A DNA stretch of 64,000 bases from Amylostereum areolatum (taxonomy: Eukaryota > Basidiomycota > Agaricomycetes > Russulales > Stereaceae): assembly GCA_012932865.1 (NCBI GenBank), contig SAXG01000121.1:18596-82595 (forward strand), written 5' to 3'. Position numbers and translations under genes: made by a program. Under the pieces are notes generated by a model, which made no database searches, was not told where the DNA came from, and saw only the letters and a program-made list of their open reading frames with translations. Shown here in pieces: positions 21,821-33,919 of the stretch (its first letter is position 1; the number at the start of each line of letters is the position of its first letter).

Positions 21821-24124
21821 AGTAAAAGTGGTGGGTGTGGTGGGTAGGGGTGGTTAAGATCGAGGTGATAGGGAAATTAAGCGTGGGCAGGGTGGGCTTT
21901 AAGTATAACACACGGACTGGTCCGAGACATGCTGGTCGCGTAACCCAGCGAAGGAGAACAGTGCTAAGTCAGTGGTCCATATTCAAACGGCGGCCAAATG
22001 AATGTGGTCGACATCGAAATCCACAGCGGTGGTCAAGGAGGGGAAACCTGGGGAAACCGTAAGGGACGACGTGCATAAAATGGAGACGTGTATTGGGAAC
22101 GTGTGGTGACATGTACATCGGCGTCAGTACTGGTATACGAGACGGATATCCTAGGAGAATTCTGTGATCAGTAGAGCGGTGGTGAAAAGGTGAAACGGTG
22201 TACGCACTCGCCGCCCGACATCTCCGTCCAGTCCAGACTCAAATCTCGTTTATTCCGGAACCAGTCCCCGCCCTCCCGAGCGGCCGGAAAACTATGAATG
22301 AGACGGTGAGCATGGTCGACGAAGGCGGGTGGAAGTTGGTAGTCTCCTCCAATTTTGACGCGCTTTGGTGAGAGGGGTCGTTAGGGAATTGCCGAGGCAT
22401 TTCACGTGACTTTTTCCATCTTTCTCGAGTGGAACTCTTCCTCTGCACCTCCATGTTTGCACTATAATGCTAATTAAAAAATCGAGGCCGGTGGGGAGTA
22501 GTAAAATAAACCCCGTGAGCAATTTTCAGCCTTTTCACAGATGCTATGAACGAGCAGTTAGCAAGATGAACCTTTGCTAGGCCTTTGAGGTCGCCATTTG
22601 ACCCATTTGCCACCGTAGACGGCGAGTTTTCACTCCGGAAAAAAGGAGCAATTAGGGTTAGGTATACTGACTTCTCCGACGCTACGCTTTTGGTGTGTGA
22701 GACGTCCTGTGAGCGTCCATGGAACATACTCCGTCGATTCGAGCATGAGGGAAAGGCTCAGGCGTGGGAACTACCTACTCAAAGAGGGCGAAAGTCGCGA
22801 CGAGGTTCACTTTAACGCCGACTTTAACGCCTACGGACCCCTCCCCGCCAACACATCAAATTTTGGGGCAGACCTTACATACAGATCGACTGTCATCTGT
22901 GTAAGGTCTGCTATAAGGAGACTAGGAAGTTGGGCCGCTGGGAGAGACCACGGCTTTTGTTTGCGCATGTTTGTGATCGATCCTCAATTTCAAGTTCGAG
23001 CTGGCTGCACAGCGACGAGCAGCGATAGTTTCTCGTAGCCAGACTTCAAACAGAGGATAAAGTCGTTCTGTTTGAGCAGCGACGGAACCGAGAATACCGT
23101 CTGACAGCAGGTTATGATGCCTCCAATGCATCTAGGTATATTGTGCGTGAACTCTCTTGTTTTATGGAACTGGATATTGACCAGAAACACGGACCTCGTA
23201 CCGTAATCTCTATGCTTTCAACTGCAACTACGTATTCGCTTCAAGAATCGATGGGAGTGTCCTGCACACCCTGTCCTCGCGATCGGCGGCTCTCGGCCGT
23301 TAGAGGGGCTACACATCTACATATAACGTTTCCAGCCAGCTTCTCAAGTACTTACGGTGGTGTGTTCTTCCTGCACCAATGGAAACCCTTCCCCGCTGCT
23401 CGATGATACAAGTTCAGCGCCCACCCGGTTTGGCCTCCAAGTGCTGGTCCGGGAGTCGATGTTGAACGACGAGAATGCCCTTCTTTTGCTGCTTCCTATC
23501 CCGCGCGACTGACCAGCGACGTTCTCAGGCTTCTTCCGACATGATACTATCCCGTTCAGCTCAGAACGATCTGCACGTCCATGCTTACCGCGGATCGTAC
23601 ACCGAAATCTTATTGACCTGGAGCGATTCAGACTGGGGCGTGGACCTAAGGTGTCTGGCTTCAAGGGCTAGAGCTTCATCCGGTTGTGGATTCTGATGTT
23701 CTGGTAAGTGGCCGTTCAACGTGTCTGGAAACTGTCTTGAGTTTGATGAACGGAGGCCTCGGGTTTCTTTATGAAAGGCCGGGTAGGTGCCGAGCCCGAC
23801 TTCACGCCCGTACCATGCGGCAGAACGTGCAAACCTTTTTGCTTGACAGTCCCCGTGGCTAGTTTTCGCGTTCCATTTGGCGCTCGCGGACGTGGGACGC
23901 ATGGTGTCGCCATCACATGCAGTCGAGGCCGACGTTTTTGGTGTACTCGGTGCACTTTTCGAGCATCCCGCCAGCCCGCGTTGACCGCGATCGTGCCCTT
24001 CGTCCTGCACTTAGATCTCCCCTTCTCGCATATGCATGAAAATGGGCTTATATTCTCTTCTTTGAAATCGTGACAGTGCGGTGTTGGAGGGTGTCGAACG
24101 GGGCCAAGGTCTACCGAGGACGCG
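21821..24124. other. Long intergenic region, no gene recognised
   Basis: About 2.3 kb between divergent genes. I examined both strands; open frames at 22470-22727, 22697-23038, 23344-23664 and 23585-24010 have no family resemblance or supporting splice sites. Base composition is more AT-rich around 22450-22650. Confidence 0.4.
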
Positions 24125-24131
24125 TATAAAA
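24125..24131 (+). promoter_or_regulatory. TATA box of secreted protein A
   Basis: TATAAAA lies 57 bp before the ATG at 24182 and is followed by GGTG, at the spacing expected for a highly expressed fungal gene. Confidence 0.65.
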
Positions 24132-24181
24132 GGTGAATGACGACGCGGCGAAAAGGCAGCCGCACAGAAATACGCTTCGAC

Positions 24182-24825
24182 ATGCGACTCTCATCCACAT
24201 TCTCCGCTCTTTCCTGGACCGTCCTCGCTGCGTCGGTCCTCGTCATCACCGCAAGTCCCGTCGCTGTGCGTACCGCCCTCTAGTATCTATCCTATCTGAC
24301 CGGCGCTGATTCATGCCCTCCAGGTTCCTTCAGAAGACACCACCCGGGAGAATGAGCTGGCTGGGACTGCTGACAGTGACGGCGAAGTGAGACATTTCTA
24401 CCGCTTCCTTGCGTCCGTCATGCTGCTCTACTGACTCTCTGGCTCGTCACACCACGAAGGTTGCCAACTACTTGATCACTGAGAACGAATTCAGATATTG
24501 GCTCGCCAACACCGACGCGAACCTAACCTTCATCGGCGCTCCCTTCAACGCGCTCGCTCCGCGCTCCGCTCTGAACACCCAGGTCACCTACTGCAGCAGC
24601 AGGATTGACAACCTCTGCGGAGGCGCCTGTACCGTTTACAACGGCGGGGCGACCTGCCTCAACGCCCCGAACACCAAGTGTCTTGCGGCCACGCACAACG
24701 TCGGATTCTGCGACCGTGGCGGGTGCAAACATAGCTGCAACCAGCTTTCCACGTGCGGGACGCACTTGGACAGCGGTTTCTGCTACACTCCCGGCACCAA
24801 GTCCATCCTCGTCGGGACTGCCTGA
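24182..24825 (+). CDS. Secreted 10-cysteine protein A (tandem pair)
   Basis: Three exons (24182-24265, 24324-24386, 24460-24825) of 84, 63 and 366 nt give 170 residues. Residues 1-25 form a signal peptide ending ITASPVA. Exon 2 encodes a short acidic propeptide-like segment. The mature domain contains 'FRYWLANTDANLTFIGAP', a possible N-glycosylation site in it (NLT), then ten Cys in the order YC, LCGG, AC, TC, KC, FC, GC, SC, STCG, GFC, enough for five disulfides. The downstream gene at 26361 has exactly the same exon lengths, so the pair is a tandem duplication. Small cysteine-rich secreted proteins of this type occur in wood-decay Agaricomycetes; I know of no assigned function. An effector or antimicrobial role would be speculation. 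Confidence 0.85.
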
Positions 24826-26272
24826 TAGCAACGTAAGTACTCTGGTGCATACGATCGTCGATCCGAGGTTGAAGCTCGCTTATCACAGGCTATCGAAAAG
24901 GGTCCCTGTATCTGTAAAATATGTACTTCGCTGGGTCGCTTGAGGAGTTGAATGCGATATTGTTGCCGTCTGTTGGCCGTCAATCACTCGAAAAGTTGAC
25001 CATGAAGACGCATAGGCCACAGCTAGATCGCAGCCCCTGAAATATACGGTCCTCCCTCGACCGTAGTAAGTAAGTAAAATAGAATCTTTCTTATACGTAG
25101 AGATCAGGCCACTCGCGTGCGCGTTCAAACGTTCACGGCTGGCAAGTAGCAGTGAGCACTGAGATCTCTCGTTTGAAAGAACACGCCCGGGAGCGCTGCG
25201 CGCCGACTCCCGACGGTGTATTTGTTCGTGTTTTGTTTAGAGGGCGCCCAATCCGACGATTCGGACGAACGCCTAGTGCGGTCGCTCACGGTGAACGTTG
25301 AACCACCGATCTCAAGCGCTGCTGTTTTCCTTGCTTCAAGTTATGCGATTGTCCGGCCCCCCGCCCTTTCGGACAATTCTTGCTCACCGGAATCATGATT
25401 CTACGAGACATGCAGGCAGGAACACTTGCCGACTGCCGTCGTTTCGAAACCTGCGACACACTGGACGCCGTGCTTTTGATCCAGGCCAGCGCAGTACTTA
25501 TGAGTGTATAGTACGAAAGCATCTGATCCTCCTCTGTGAGTGAGGTTCCTCATCTATAGGACCGATTACTGACTAGAAACCCGGACTTGGATCCCACAAC
25601 AGTTCCGCTACTGCGCTGATACGGTTTCGTGTCTCTGTCTGCCAGCGAGTCGCTCTGGAAGGGTGCTACCGTGACGTTATTGTAGGGCTGAGACTCACGG
25701 AACCACCAGAATCGATCGTCATTCTCCATCATCTCCTTTGGAATCAGGTTGTCAATCAGCTCGTCCATGGCGTTTCAACCCGGCGCTCCAGGTCCTATTG
25801 AACAGTGCACCAAGGCTGAGATGTAAGCCGTGTTTGTGTCTCAAAACCATGGAAGATACTTCTCAGTGATCGTTTGAACATCTCTGTCGGGTAGGACATC
25901 CATAAAAATCCGGGATACCTTACCTCGCGCGCGTCGCACCCTCAACGACCGGCGGCATGTCCGCCATCCGTTCGCAGAGTATTCACTTCGAGCTGTTACT
26001 GGTTTCATCGGAACGTGGCGCTGATGTTTTGGTAGGCGACCATATACTGCCGCGTATGGAGATGGACTTGCTATGACTGGTTTACCTGGTGAAAAATTCC
26101 TTGGGCCAGTGTCTTTCTCAACCCTTCCCGCTGTTCGCCCTTGTGCCATGGTGACCCTCCTTGTCATCATATCAGATTTCTCCCTCGAAACCGTCACAGG
26201 ACCATGTTGAGGCGGCGCGCCCATGAAGTACGAGTAGATGGCTCGGAGCTGTGCACAGCTTTCCGGAAGACG
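24826..26272. other. Intergenic region between the two secreted-protein genes
   Basis: About 1.4 kb. A minus-strand frame at 25550-25768 (72 codons, starting 'MDELIDNLIPKEMM') has protein-like composition but I could not extend it with splice sites; it may be a gene remnant. Nothing else is supported. Confidence 0.35.
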
Positions 26273-26280
26273 CATAAAAG
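26273..26280 (+). promoter_or_regulatory. TATA box of secreted protein B
   Basis: CATAAAAG followed by GCGGG, 88 bp before the ATG at 26361. The same 13-bp string precedes the hydrophobin gene. Confidence 0.6.
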
Positions 26281-26360
26281 GCGGGAAGCGTACAGTCGAA
26301 GAGGTAAAGCCACATTCGACCCACGACATCTTACGACAATTCACGAAAACCCCTTCTACC

Positions 26361-27021
26361 ATGCAGTTCTCATCCCGCCTCTCCACTGTCTCTCTGACCA
26401 TCCTTGCCGTGATGACCCTCGTCGTCACCGCGAGTCCCGCCGCGGTGCGTATACCCCCCACCCCCGCCGCCCTGCCCCGGGGCCATTCTCTCCAGGTCCA
26501 GGTGTATTCATTTACTTTCCTAGGATTCTTCCGAGATTGTCAAGAGGAAGGCTGAGGTTGGTGACGGTGCCAACAACAGCAGTGAAGTGAGACCAGTCCC
26601 CGCTTGCTCTCAAACCCGTTGGCCCACTACTTTACTGACTGGTTGTAACGCCTAGGTTGCCAGCTACCTGGTCAGCGAGGACGAGTTCAGATATTGGCTC
26701 GCCAATACCGATGCGAACCTCACCTTCATCGGCGCACCCATCAACGCACTTGCTTCGCGCGACGGTCAGAGTCTTACCACGGTCACCTACTGCGACAGTA
26801 GGGCCGCCAACGTCTGCGGAGGTACCTGCACCGTTCACACCACCGGCCCGATATGCCTCCACGCTCCCGGCACGCGGTGTCTCGCAGCCACGAGCAATGT
26901 CGGGTTCTGCGACCACAAGGGATGCGACGGCAGCTGCAACCAGCTCTCAACCTGCGGAACGCGCTTGGATGATGGCTTCTGCTATACGCCCGGAACCAAG
27001 TCTATTTTCATCCAGGCCTAA
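26361..27021 (+). CDS. Secreted 10-cysteine protein B (tandem pair)
   Basis: Exons 26361-26444, 26524-26586 and 26656-27021 are 84, 63 and 366 nt, identical in length and phase to protein A, and also give 170 residues. The signal peptide (residues 1-25) ends VTASPAA. Exon 2 here contains 'IVKRKAE', with a KR dibasic site that a Kex2-type protease could cut; protein A lacks it. The mature domain shares 'EFRYWLANTDANLTFIGAP', 'SCNQLSTCGT', 'GFCYTPGTKSI' and all ten Cys with A. Most differences lie between the conserved cysteines, a pattern compatible with diversification on a fixed fold. Function unknown; extracellular location is well supported. Confidence 0.85.
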
Positions 27022-27584
27022 TCGCGACGTAAGCAGCATACATGATCTAGACCGTCAGTTCTCAATACTGACTTTTGATTGTCAGGGAATTAGGCCGTCG
27101 CTTCTTGGGATGTTGAGAGAGATTGGCGTCCTTGATCTCACCAGACCTGCTTGGACCCCGCTACTTCACCTGAACGATCTTACCCCACAATCCTTTCCCT
27201 CACACTCACTCCCCTTTATTTATTCTTCCTCTCGCGCTTCATAACACAGCGACACGGTTTATATCTTCTATGTATCTATTACTCGTGATAAGCACTCCCG
27301 ACTTCACTCGTTCCGCGACGAATCCGCGTTTCTGCCGGTGTTTGCCAAGTCGTCCCGGTAATACAACGGCCACTGAATAGGGTGAGATTACCCGTCTGGC
27401 ACCTGTGAACTATGCCACGAAAATCGCTGCTTGGAGGTGCAGTAATTGATAGCATGAATCATTAACTAAGAATACACCTCGAACGAGTACAAAGGAAAGA
27501 TAGACGGATGAGAAATTGCAGACGGAATCACGGCTCAGATAAGTAAGTGTAAAAACGAAGCAACTGAAGAGAGCGTCCTCGGAA
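27022..27584. other. Convergent intergenic region
   Basis: About 560 bp with the 3' UTR of secreted protein B and the 3' end of the second F-box gene. No gene seen. Confidence 0.45.
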
Positions 27585-29424
27585 TCAAACCATGTCCTTC
27601 AGCATTACTAACGGAGCACCATAGTCCTCCCCCGTCAGCCTCACATCCGCAACCCTCTTTCTCAAGGCGTCCACCCACCACATCGCACCCTTCACAGCCT
27701 TCTTTTCCGTCCCCACGACCACCTCCACCGTCTTCAAAGGACATCCTACCTCCCTCCTCGACTGCTCGCACACGAACAAGAACGCCAGCGGACTACACCG
27801 CGCGTCGCCCATCCGCACATTGTACCTCGCCGCCTCCTTATCCACCACGACGACCCGCTCCAAGTTCGGACAGATCAAGTCCCGACCACCCTGCTCGAGC
27901 GCGGACAGCCCCAGCAGCACGCCGACGGCCGTCTCCCGCGTGCCAGCGCGCACAGTCCTGAGGCCTGGCGCCCGCGCAAGGAGCCGCCGCCAACCAAGGT
28001 GGGTCCACGCACGTGGATCGTACTTGCCCGTGGACGCGGACTCGAGGTGACAGAGCATGTCGGTGACTGCGTGGAGGGGGAGCGTGTCCTCGGGCACGGC
28101 CTGCAGCTTCGGGATGGCGGCGTCGATGGAGGTGATGTCGCCGACAACGCGCACGGTGACGTACGCTGACTCTGGACACGCGATGCATTCCGTCCGTTCG
28201 TCTACCTCGCCACTCCATGTGCGAACGGAGAGTTGGGGCCTCGCGTGTTCGCTGCCGCGCGCGAGATGAAGGGAGAGCGCATGTGGGGCTGGGCGGGTGC
28301 GGAAGATCGGGAGGAAGACGGCGGAAAGGTCTAGATCCATGAACGCCGTATCCGTCCCACAAACGAGAGTGACGTCCATTGTGGTCGTGCTTGGAATGAA
28401 CAGACATGCCATGAAGCACTGCCCATCGAAGGTGGGGCCGTACAACGTGAGCGTCTTGAGCGAGGCGGGGAGCTGGATTGGGTGTGCGCTGATATGTTCG
28501 ACGATCCGCAGGTCAGGAATGACGGGGAAAGCGTTGACGAGCTTGAGCGTTTCGAGCCGCCGCATGAGCGGGAGTGCACGGGCCGCGGTTTGCAGACTCC
28601 AACATGACTGCAGGTTCTCTTCGAGGACAGCGTACGATGAGGAGGGGAACGTGATGTCGAAGTGGACGATCCCGTCCAGCCACGCGTCGTTGAGAACGAC
28701 GAAACAGTCGTGTAGGCTGAGGGAATGTAACTTGTCTGGCATGGGTCCGTCGAAAAGGGGTGGTTGGATGAGAGGGTACCCAGGCGCTGCGCGTTTCGCA
28801 TTGCCGTGGATGCTGACAGCTTGCAGATTGGACACGGTATTTGGACGGAGGAGGAGCTCCGCGGTGTCGGTGTCGAGAGCGAGGGAGGACATGCGGTGTG
28901 TGTGTTTTGTAACTTCTCGGATGAGGTCCATGGTAGTGGCGAAGTTCGTGGTGGCGAGGAAGAGGGAGAGGGAGAGGTGGTCCCTGCGGGCGTATTGCAG
29001 CATATTCCTGACCCACACGGGAGGAAGGCGATGGCCAGGTATTTCCAACCATAGAGGCGAGAAACTGGCCGCGATCTAGGACGAAGTCAGTATGCGAAAG
29101 TGCGGGACTGTAGCAGTCACTGCGTACCTTCCGCCACAATGAGCAGACGTGCATGATCTTGAGCCAGCCGAGGTCAGAATTGCATCTGGGACGGCGAAAG
29201 GGCCGGGCCACGTCGCGAGACACCACGGGTGGTTCGATTTCCTTCAAGTGATCGAAAACCACAAGCAGGATTTCTTCGGGGAGGTTCGGCACGCGGGACT
29301 TCTGCTTCATCGAAGGGAATGTGCGACGAAGTATGATCCATGTATTCCTATAAAGTATTCGACGAGAAAATCAGAGACCATGGATACAAAAGGCGACATA
29401 AACGTACCGGAATGCGTTGGCCAT
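27585..29424 (-). CDS. F-box protein, paralogue 2 of 3
   Basis: Exons 29424-29408 (17 nt), 29347-29128 and 29075-27585, introns 60 and 52 nt, give 575 residues. The N-terminus 'MANAFRNTWIILRR' runs into the F-box: 'LPEEILLVVFDHLKEIEPP', then 'DLGWLKIMHVCSLWRKIA' and 'PLWLEIP'. The rest is leucine-rich with LRR-like units ('LHSLSLHDCF', 'LETLKLVNAFPV', 'LKTLTLYG'). Intron positions and phases (2, then 0) match the genes at 13025 and 31397. It is presumed to act as an SCF substrate adaptor. The divergent GST gene begins 856 bp away on the other strand. The 17-nt first exon is inferred from GTACGT and TATAG sites with correct phase; a start at an ATG within exon 2 is the alternative. Confidence 0.8.
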
Positions 29425-30279
29425 CGCGTCAGCGGATTGAGTGAGGGGTATGTGGGCAAAGTCGAGTAAAGGCGATGGCGACGGATGGGAGTACCCTTCA
29501 TCTTTTGCTGACTTCTTATACGGGGTTTTTTAGGAGTTGGAGAGACAGGAGGCGACTCCTTTCTCGCACTCGACGTAATGCCGACGAGGCATATTCTGAG
29601 ACTTTGCACAGGCGTAGCAGAGGGGTCGCATTGTTGCTCAGCGTGGTGTCCCTGTGCAGAGAATAGTTCTATTGTAGCAACCAAGGCGGTTAGTATATGA
29701 GGGCCTACGAGAGATAGCAGGCACGACATACGCTGTTCTAGCAAAGTGTAAGCACACATCGGACGATGGGGGACGACGGAGCGGAGTGACGGTGGGCGGA
29801 AGCAAAACAAGCTTCGGCAGCTCCCGCCGCCGGCGCCAACGTTGTTTGTTGGTGTTTATCCAGACTTGTGTTGAGCACGTCTCGATCGCTTCAATATTCA
29901 TTGAATCATTCCCTAAAATCCTGATGTGAGTGTAGTCTATTCACTGGAAATAAAATTTAGTACCGTTAAAGTGTGTCAACGTTCACAGACGTCCAGTGTA
30001 AGATTGCGAGTCGTCGGTCCATGAGTATCTGTCACTGCCAGCAAATCTGAATCGTTCACCGCCGACGAGTCGGATGCATAAATACTCCTGAGTCCTGTCT
30101 CGTCAATGTGGTGCATCAGCTCGGTATCAGCATATGTCATCAGCAGCTAGGTTCGAACTTCGTTCAATGCCTTAGTAAAGTGACTAGAGGAGCTTGGTCA
30201 TCCAGCTGCCTCGTGACAGAAAAGAAAGCTAAGTATAACACTTACTCACCAGCTCTACTCGACGTGCTGCTTAACCATC
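29425..30279. other. Divergent promoter region (F-box 2 / GST)
   Basis: About 850 bp. A CATAAATA TATA-like box at 30077-30084 lies about 200 bp before the GST ATG, so the GST leader may be long or contain an intron. No gene seen. Confidence 0.4.
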
Positions 30280-31114
30280 ATGGGCGACACCATCATCACC
30301 CTCTACGATATCCCTGGGACGACCCCGACCAACGCCTGGTCCCCGAATGTCTGGATCGCGCGGTACGTCCACATTAGCGACGTCGCGTCCACACAGATCG
30401 CGTCCTCATACGGAGCACAGATTCGCCCTAGCTATGAAGGGCCTCGTGTTCAAGACCGTCTGGATAGAGTACCCCGATATCGCGCCGGAACTGCAAAAGC
30501 TCGGCATCGGGCCCACCACCTCTGGCGATGGCTCGACGCAGTACACGCTCCCAGCGCTGCACGACCCGCGCACGGGCACGCTCATCGCGGACTCGCTCGC
30601 CATCGTCGAGTATCTCGACGAGACCTATCCCTCCGCGGGCGGCGTGACATTCTTCCCCGCGGGCACACGCGCGCTGCAGCGAGCGTGGCGCGCCGCGTTC
30701 AACGCCCGTCTCCTGGAGGCCGACCTCTCGCGCCTCATGGTGCACATCACTCAAAAGCAGCTGAACCCGTCGAGTGTGGAATACTTCCAGCGCACGCGGC
30801 AGATATCGTACGAAAAGCCTCTGGAGGAGCTCGCTCCGGCGGGCTCTGACGAGCGTGCTGTCATCATCAAGACATTCGTGAAGGGGCTTGGTGAGCTCGC
30901 GAAGTGGCTCGACGAGGCGAACGGGGAGGGTTCGGTGTTCGTTATGGGCGATAAGGGGCCGACTTATGCGGATGTGCTGATGGCGGGGTGGCTGATCTTT
31001 GTGCGCGTGTGTGCGGGAGAGGAGTCGGACGTATGGCAGGCCGTCATAGCATCGAGCGGTGGACGCTGGGAAAGGTACATGGCAGAGTTTAAGAAGTGGG
31101 AGATCGTGGTATAA
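30280..31114 (+). CDS. Glutathione S-transferase, etherase-like fungal class
   Basis: Two exons (30280-30362, 30421-31114) with a 58-nt intron give 258 residues. The thioredoxin-fold N-terminal domain (residues ~1-95) shows 'ITLYDIP', 'WSPNVWIARFALAMKGLVFK', 'VEYPDI'-type 'IEYPDIAPELQKLG', 'YTLPALHDP' and 'ADSLAIVEYLDETYP', the glutathione-binding side. The helical C-terminal domain follows. The N-terminal pattern fits the fungal class related to bacterial LigE etherases (GSTFuA-type), expanded in wood decayers, where members bind or conjugate wood extractives. It conjugates or carries small electrophiles in the cytosol; the substrate cannot be read from sequence. The frame is intact. It is convergent with F-box paralogue 3. 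Confidence 0.85.
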
Positions 31115-31396
31115 GAGTTTTCTGTCGATGTAAGAGTTTTTTTAGAGTAGGGTGAGCGCAATTTACGTATAAATTCCGCACCTTCGCTATTGGAGAGCTA
31201 CAGAACGACTTCCGTATTGCATTCAGCCGCGGGACGCTTGGACGACCGTCGAGTGAACATAGTGGAGGAATATCAACAAGAAAGCTAGACGTGTACGGAG
31301 CTGTAGCTACGTGGAGTTCAAGACTCGAATATAAACCCACACCATAACAAGGTGGAATAAGTATTAGAACACACGTCGGTATCCATCCCTCAGCGC

Positions 31397-33276
31397 TTAG
31401 CCCTCCTCAGCGGCCTCACAAACTACAATCTCGATCTCCACGCCCAACTTCCGAATCGAACTCAACTCCTTCGCCTCCCACCTCGATATCACTCTCCCGC
31501 GATCCCGCACCCCTATCTGCACCTTCTTCAACGGCTTCCCAGCCCTTTTCCTATCGCCCACGCACGTCGATACAAACGCCAACGTCTTGCGCCTCATCCC
31601 TTCGTCCGCACCGAGGGCGTCGACCAGGACGAGTGTCTCGAGCGCCGGGCAGAGCACAGCGGCGCCAGCCGAGAGCCAGGTAAGAATGTAGATCGCAGAT
31701 AATGGGCTGCGCGTGCACACCAATCGCACGTTCGGGACGAGATGTAGCAGGCCGAACCAGTCTTCACGGTGCCCAGATGTGGTCGGGTCGGCGGGGTCTT
31801 CCCTACGTCCAAGGCATACGAGCTCGGTCACCGCGTCGAGCTCGAGCGCGTCGGACAGGCCTTGTTCCATGCGCGAAACGGTGCCGATGTCGAAGACCTG
31901 ATCCTTGCCCCGGAGCACAAGCGCAACGTCCGCCGAGGTCTCGTCCAGGATATCTTTCCCGACCGCAGATTCGCCCCAGAGCCGCAGCCCCAACTCCGGA
32001 ACGCCGCCATCGACGGTCACGGCGACGCGGCGGGGCGCGCGAGGCCCGTTCAACGAACGCAGGGTGTCGAGCGGGAGGAAGAGCTCCGATGCGTACGGGT
32101 CGGGATCGCCGGGCGCGTAGACATGTGTCTGGTCCGCGGCGAGGCGTACGTCGACGCGGGTCGTGCGGGGGATGTCCAAGCACGCGATGAAGTGCTCGGT
32201 GCTCAGCGCGGGACCCACGAGCACGAGGTCCCTCAAGCTCGAGGGCAGGCGGATGGGCTCGAACTCGTGCATTATGGCCGCCTCGTGCGCGGTGATGGTG
32301 AGGGGGAACGCGTTGGCGAGACGGAGGAACTCGAGGTGGCGCATTCCCTCGAGCATGGGCCGGAACGTCATCATGCTCCAGGATAGATTGAAATCGTGGT
32401 CGAGGTCGTTGTATATGTCGACGTGGGCGAGGTTGCGCAGGAAGCTCGGGTCGGAGAGGTATAAAACGTCGCGCAGGACCAGGGTGCGCAGGGAAGGTGG
32501 GGGCGCGTCGGAGAAGACGTTGGTGACGATGTGGACAGTATTCAGCGAGCGCGTCTTGTGCTTTTCGGACTTGAAGATCTCCAGCTCCTCGAGCGTCGGG
32601 AAACGGTCTCCATGCACCCTGCGCTTCGCCATGGTCCATGCCGTGTGACTGTCTATAGTAAGCACACGGGCGCGGGTGGAGGACGTGAAGCGGTTCTCGA
32701 GGAGGGTTGTAAGTGCCTCGGACCTGGGGTGTGCGGTCATGTCGATGGTGAAGAAGAGGGGGCGGTTGCGAGAGTGTCGTAGCATGGCCGTTACCCACTC
32801 GACGCCGGCGTCAGGTATGTTCGTCCAAAGGGCAGGATAGTTCAGTGCTATCTGTGAGCAGTAAGTGTGAGCATCCTGTAGGAAGCGTACTTAGCTCGTC
32901 GGAACGTACCTCGCGCCAACGCCGTATGTATAGAACCTTGAGCCATCCCAAGCAGAAATGCGCGTTCTGTCCACGGGATTCGCCCTCGTTTTCGTGCGAC
33001 GAGGAGAAATCGGGGGGATCGATGTCTCGCCAGTATAGGAATATTTTTTCGAGGAGCTCTACGGGGAGGGGAGGCAATTGACGGGGATCAAGCTCGACGT
33101 CCGTCCGCAGTATAGAGGACTGCGACTTGCTGTGACAAGCACAAGTGAGCGGGATCGACAGTTTATAGGTGAGAGAGGGATTCTTACAAGGGATTAAACT
33201 TGGTAAGATATCGGTCCTTGCGGGCACAGATGCTTTGCCCGATGTCCCGCACGTACGCCTTCGTCACCATCGTCAT
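31397..33276 (-). CDS. F-box protein, paralogue 3 of 3
   Basis: Exons 33276-33188, 33129-32910 and 32851-31397, introns 58 nt each, give 587 residues. The F-box reads 'LPPLPVELLEKIFLYWRDID', then 'CLGWLKVLYIRRWREIA' and 'PALWTNIP'. Two oddities against the paralogues: 'HVC' is replaced by 'YIR', with one residue fewer before 'RW', and the N-terminal leader is longer. The C-terminal ~480 residues are leucine-rich ('LRTLVLRDVLYL', 'LRDLVLVGPAL', 'LETLVLVDALG'). Introns fall at the same two places with the same phases. The start at 33276 is the first of two nearby ATGs (the other at 33270). A presumed SCF adaptor with unknown target. Confidence 0.8.
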
Positions 33277-33919
33277 CGACGTCGTTGAGGCGGGGAGGGA
33301 GGGAAGGACTTTCAGATGCTGCAATGGCTTGCGATTGGCCTGCATCGCAGTTAGTGAAGGGGGGTTGTTGGTTGGTTATGTTAGAGCTGAAGGGAATTAA
33401 ATACTCACAGAGGTTATATAGATGTGGGTGACAATAAGGGCGGCGTAGGTTGACAAAAGCAACAGCCTCAGGAGAGGACAACTTCGTTGTGTTCTCGCAC
33501 AACGGGTATCATCTTACTCTATGGAGGAAAGGGCGTCAGAAGACATGAGAATGAATATATTGCACCACCAGTGGAAGAACAAGGAGCAGACAAAGCGCAC
33601 CAGTACTTGGCATATGATGGTGGCAGCTTGTTGTGCGATGGTACCCGAGGTTGTTTCCACCATTCGGAAGGGGTCCGGTGCGTGTGAGTCATTTTCGAGA
33701 TTGTTATCAGCGAACTCTCAAGCTTTAGGTTTGAAGAGGAGCTTTGACGAGGCTATGAAGTTGAGCGCCATGTCGTCGTCGCCATCGAACTTCGAAGAGC
33801 AGAGAGCCCTAGAGAGCCTGAGAGGTCACCGCGGACAAGCCTGACCGTGGAGGGAGATACCTTAGTCCTCAAAGGGAATATTGTTCTCACGCCGCTCACG
33901 AACAACGCCCAACATTGAA
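33277..33919. other. Intergenic region
   Basis: About 640 bp upstream of F-box paralogue 3. Plus-strand open frames at 33487-33844 lack supporting features. No gene supported. Confidence 0.4.

Noticed and set aside
25550..25768. 72-codon minus-strand frame with protein-like composition
   Set aside because: No splice sites or family resemblance; kept only as a possible remnant in the intergenic note.
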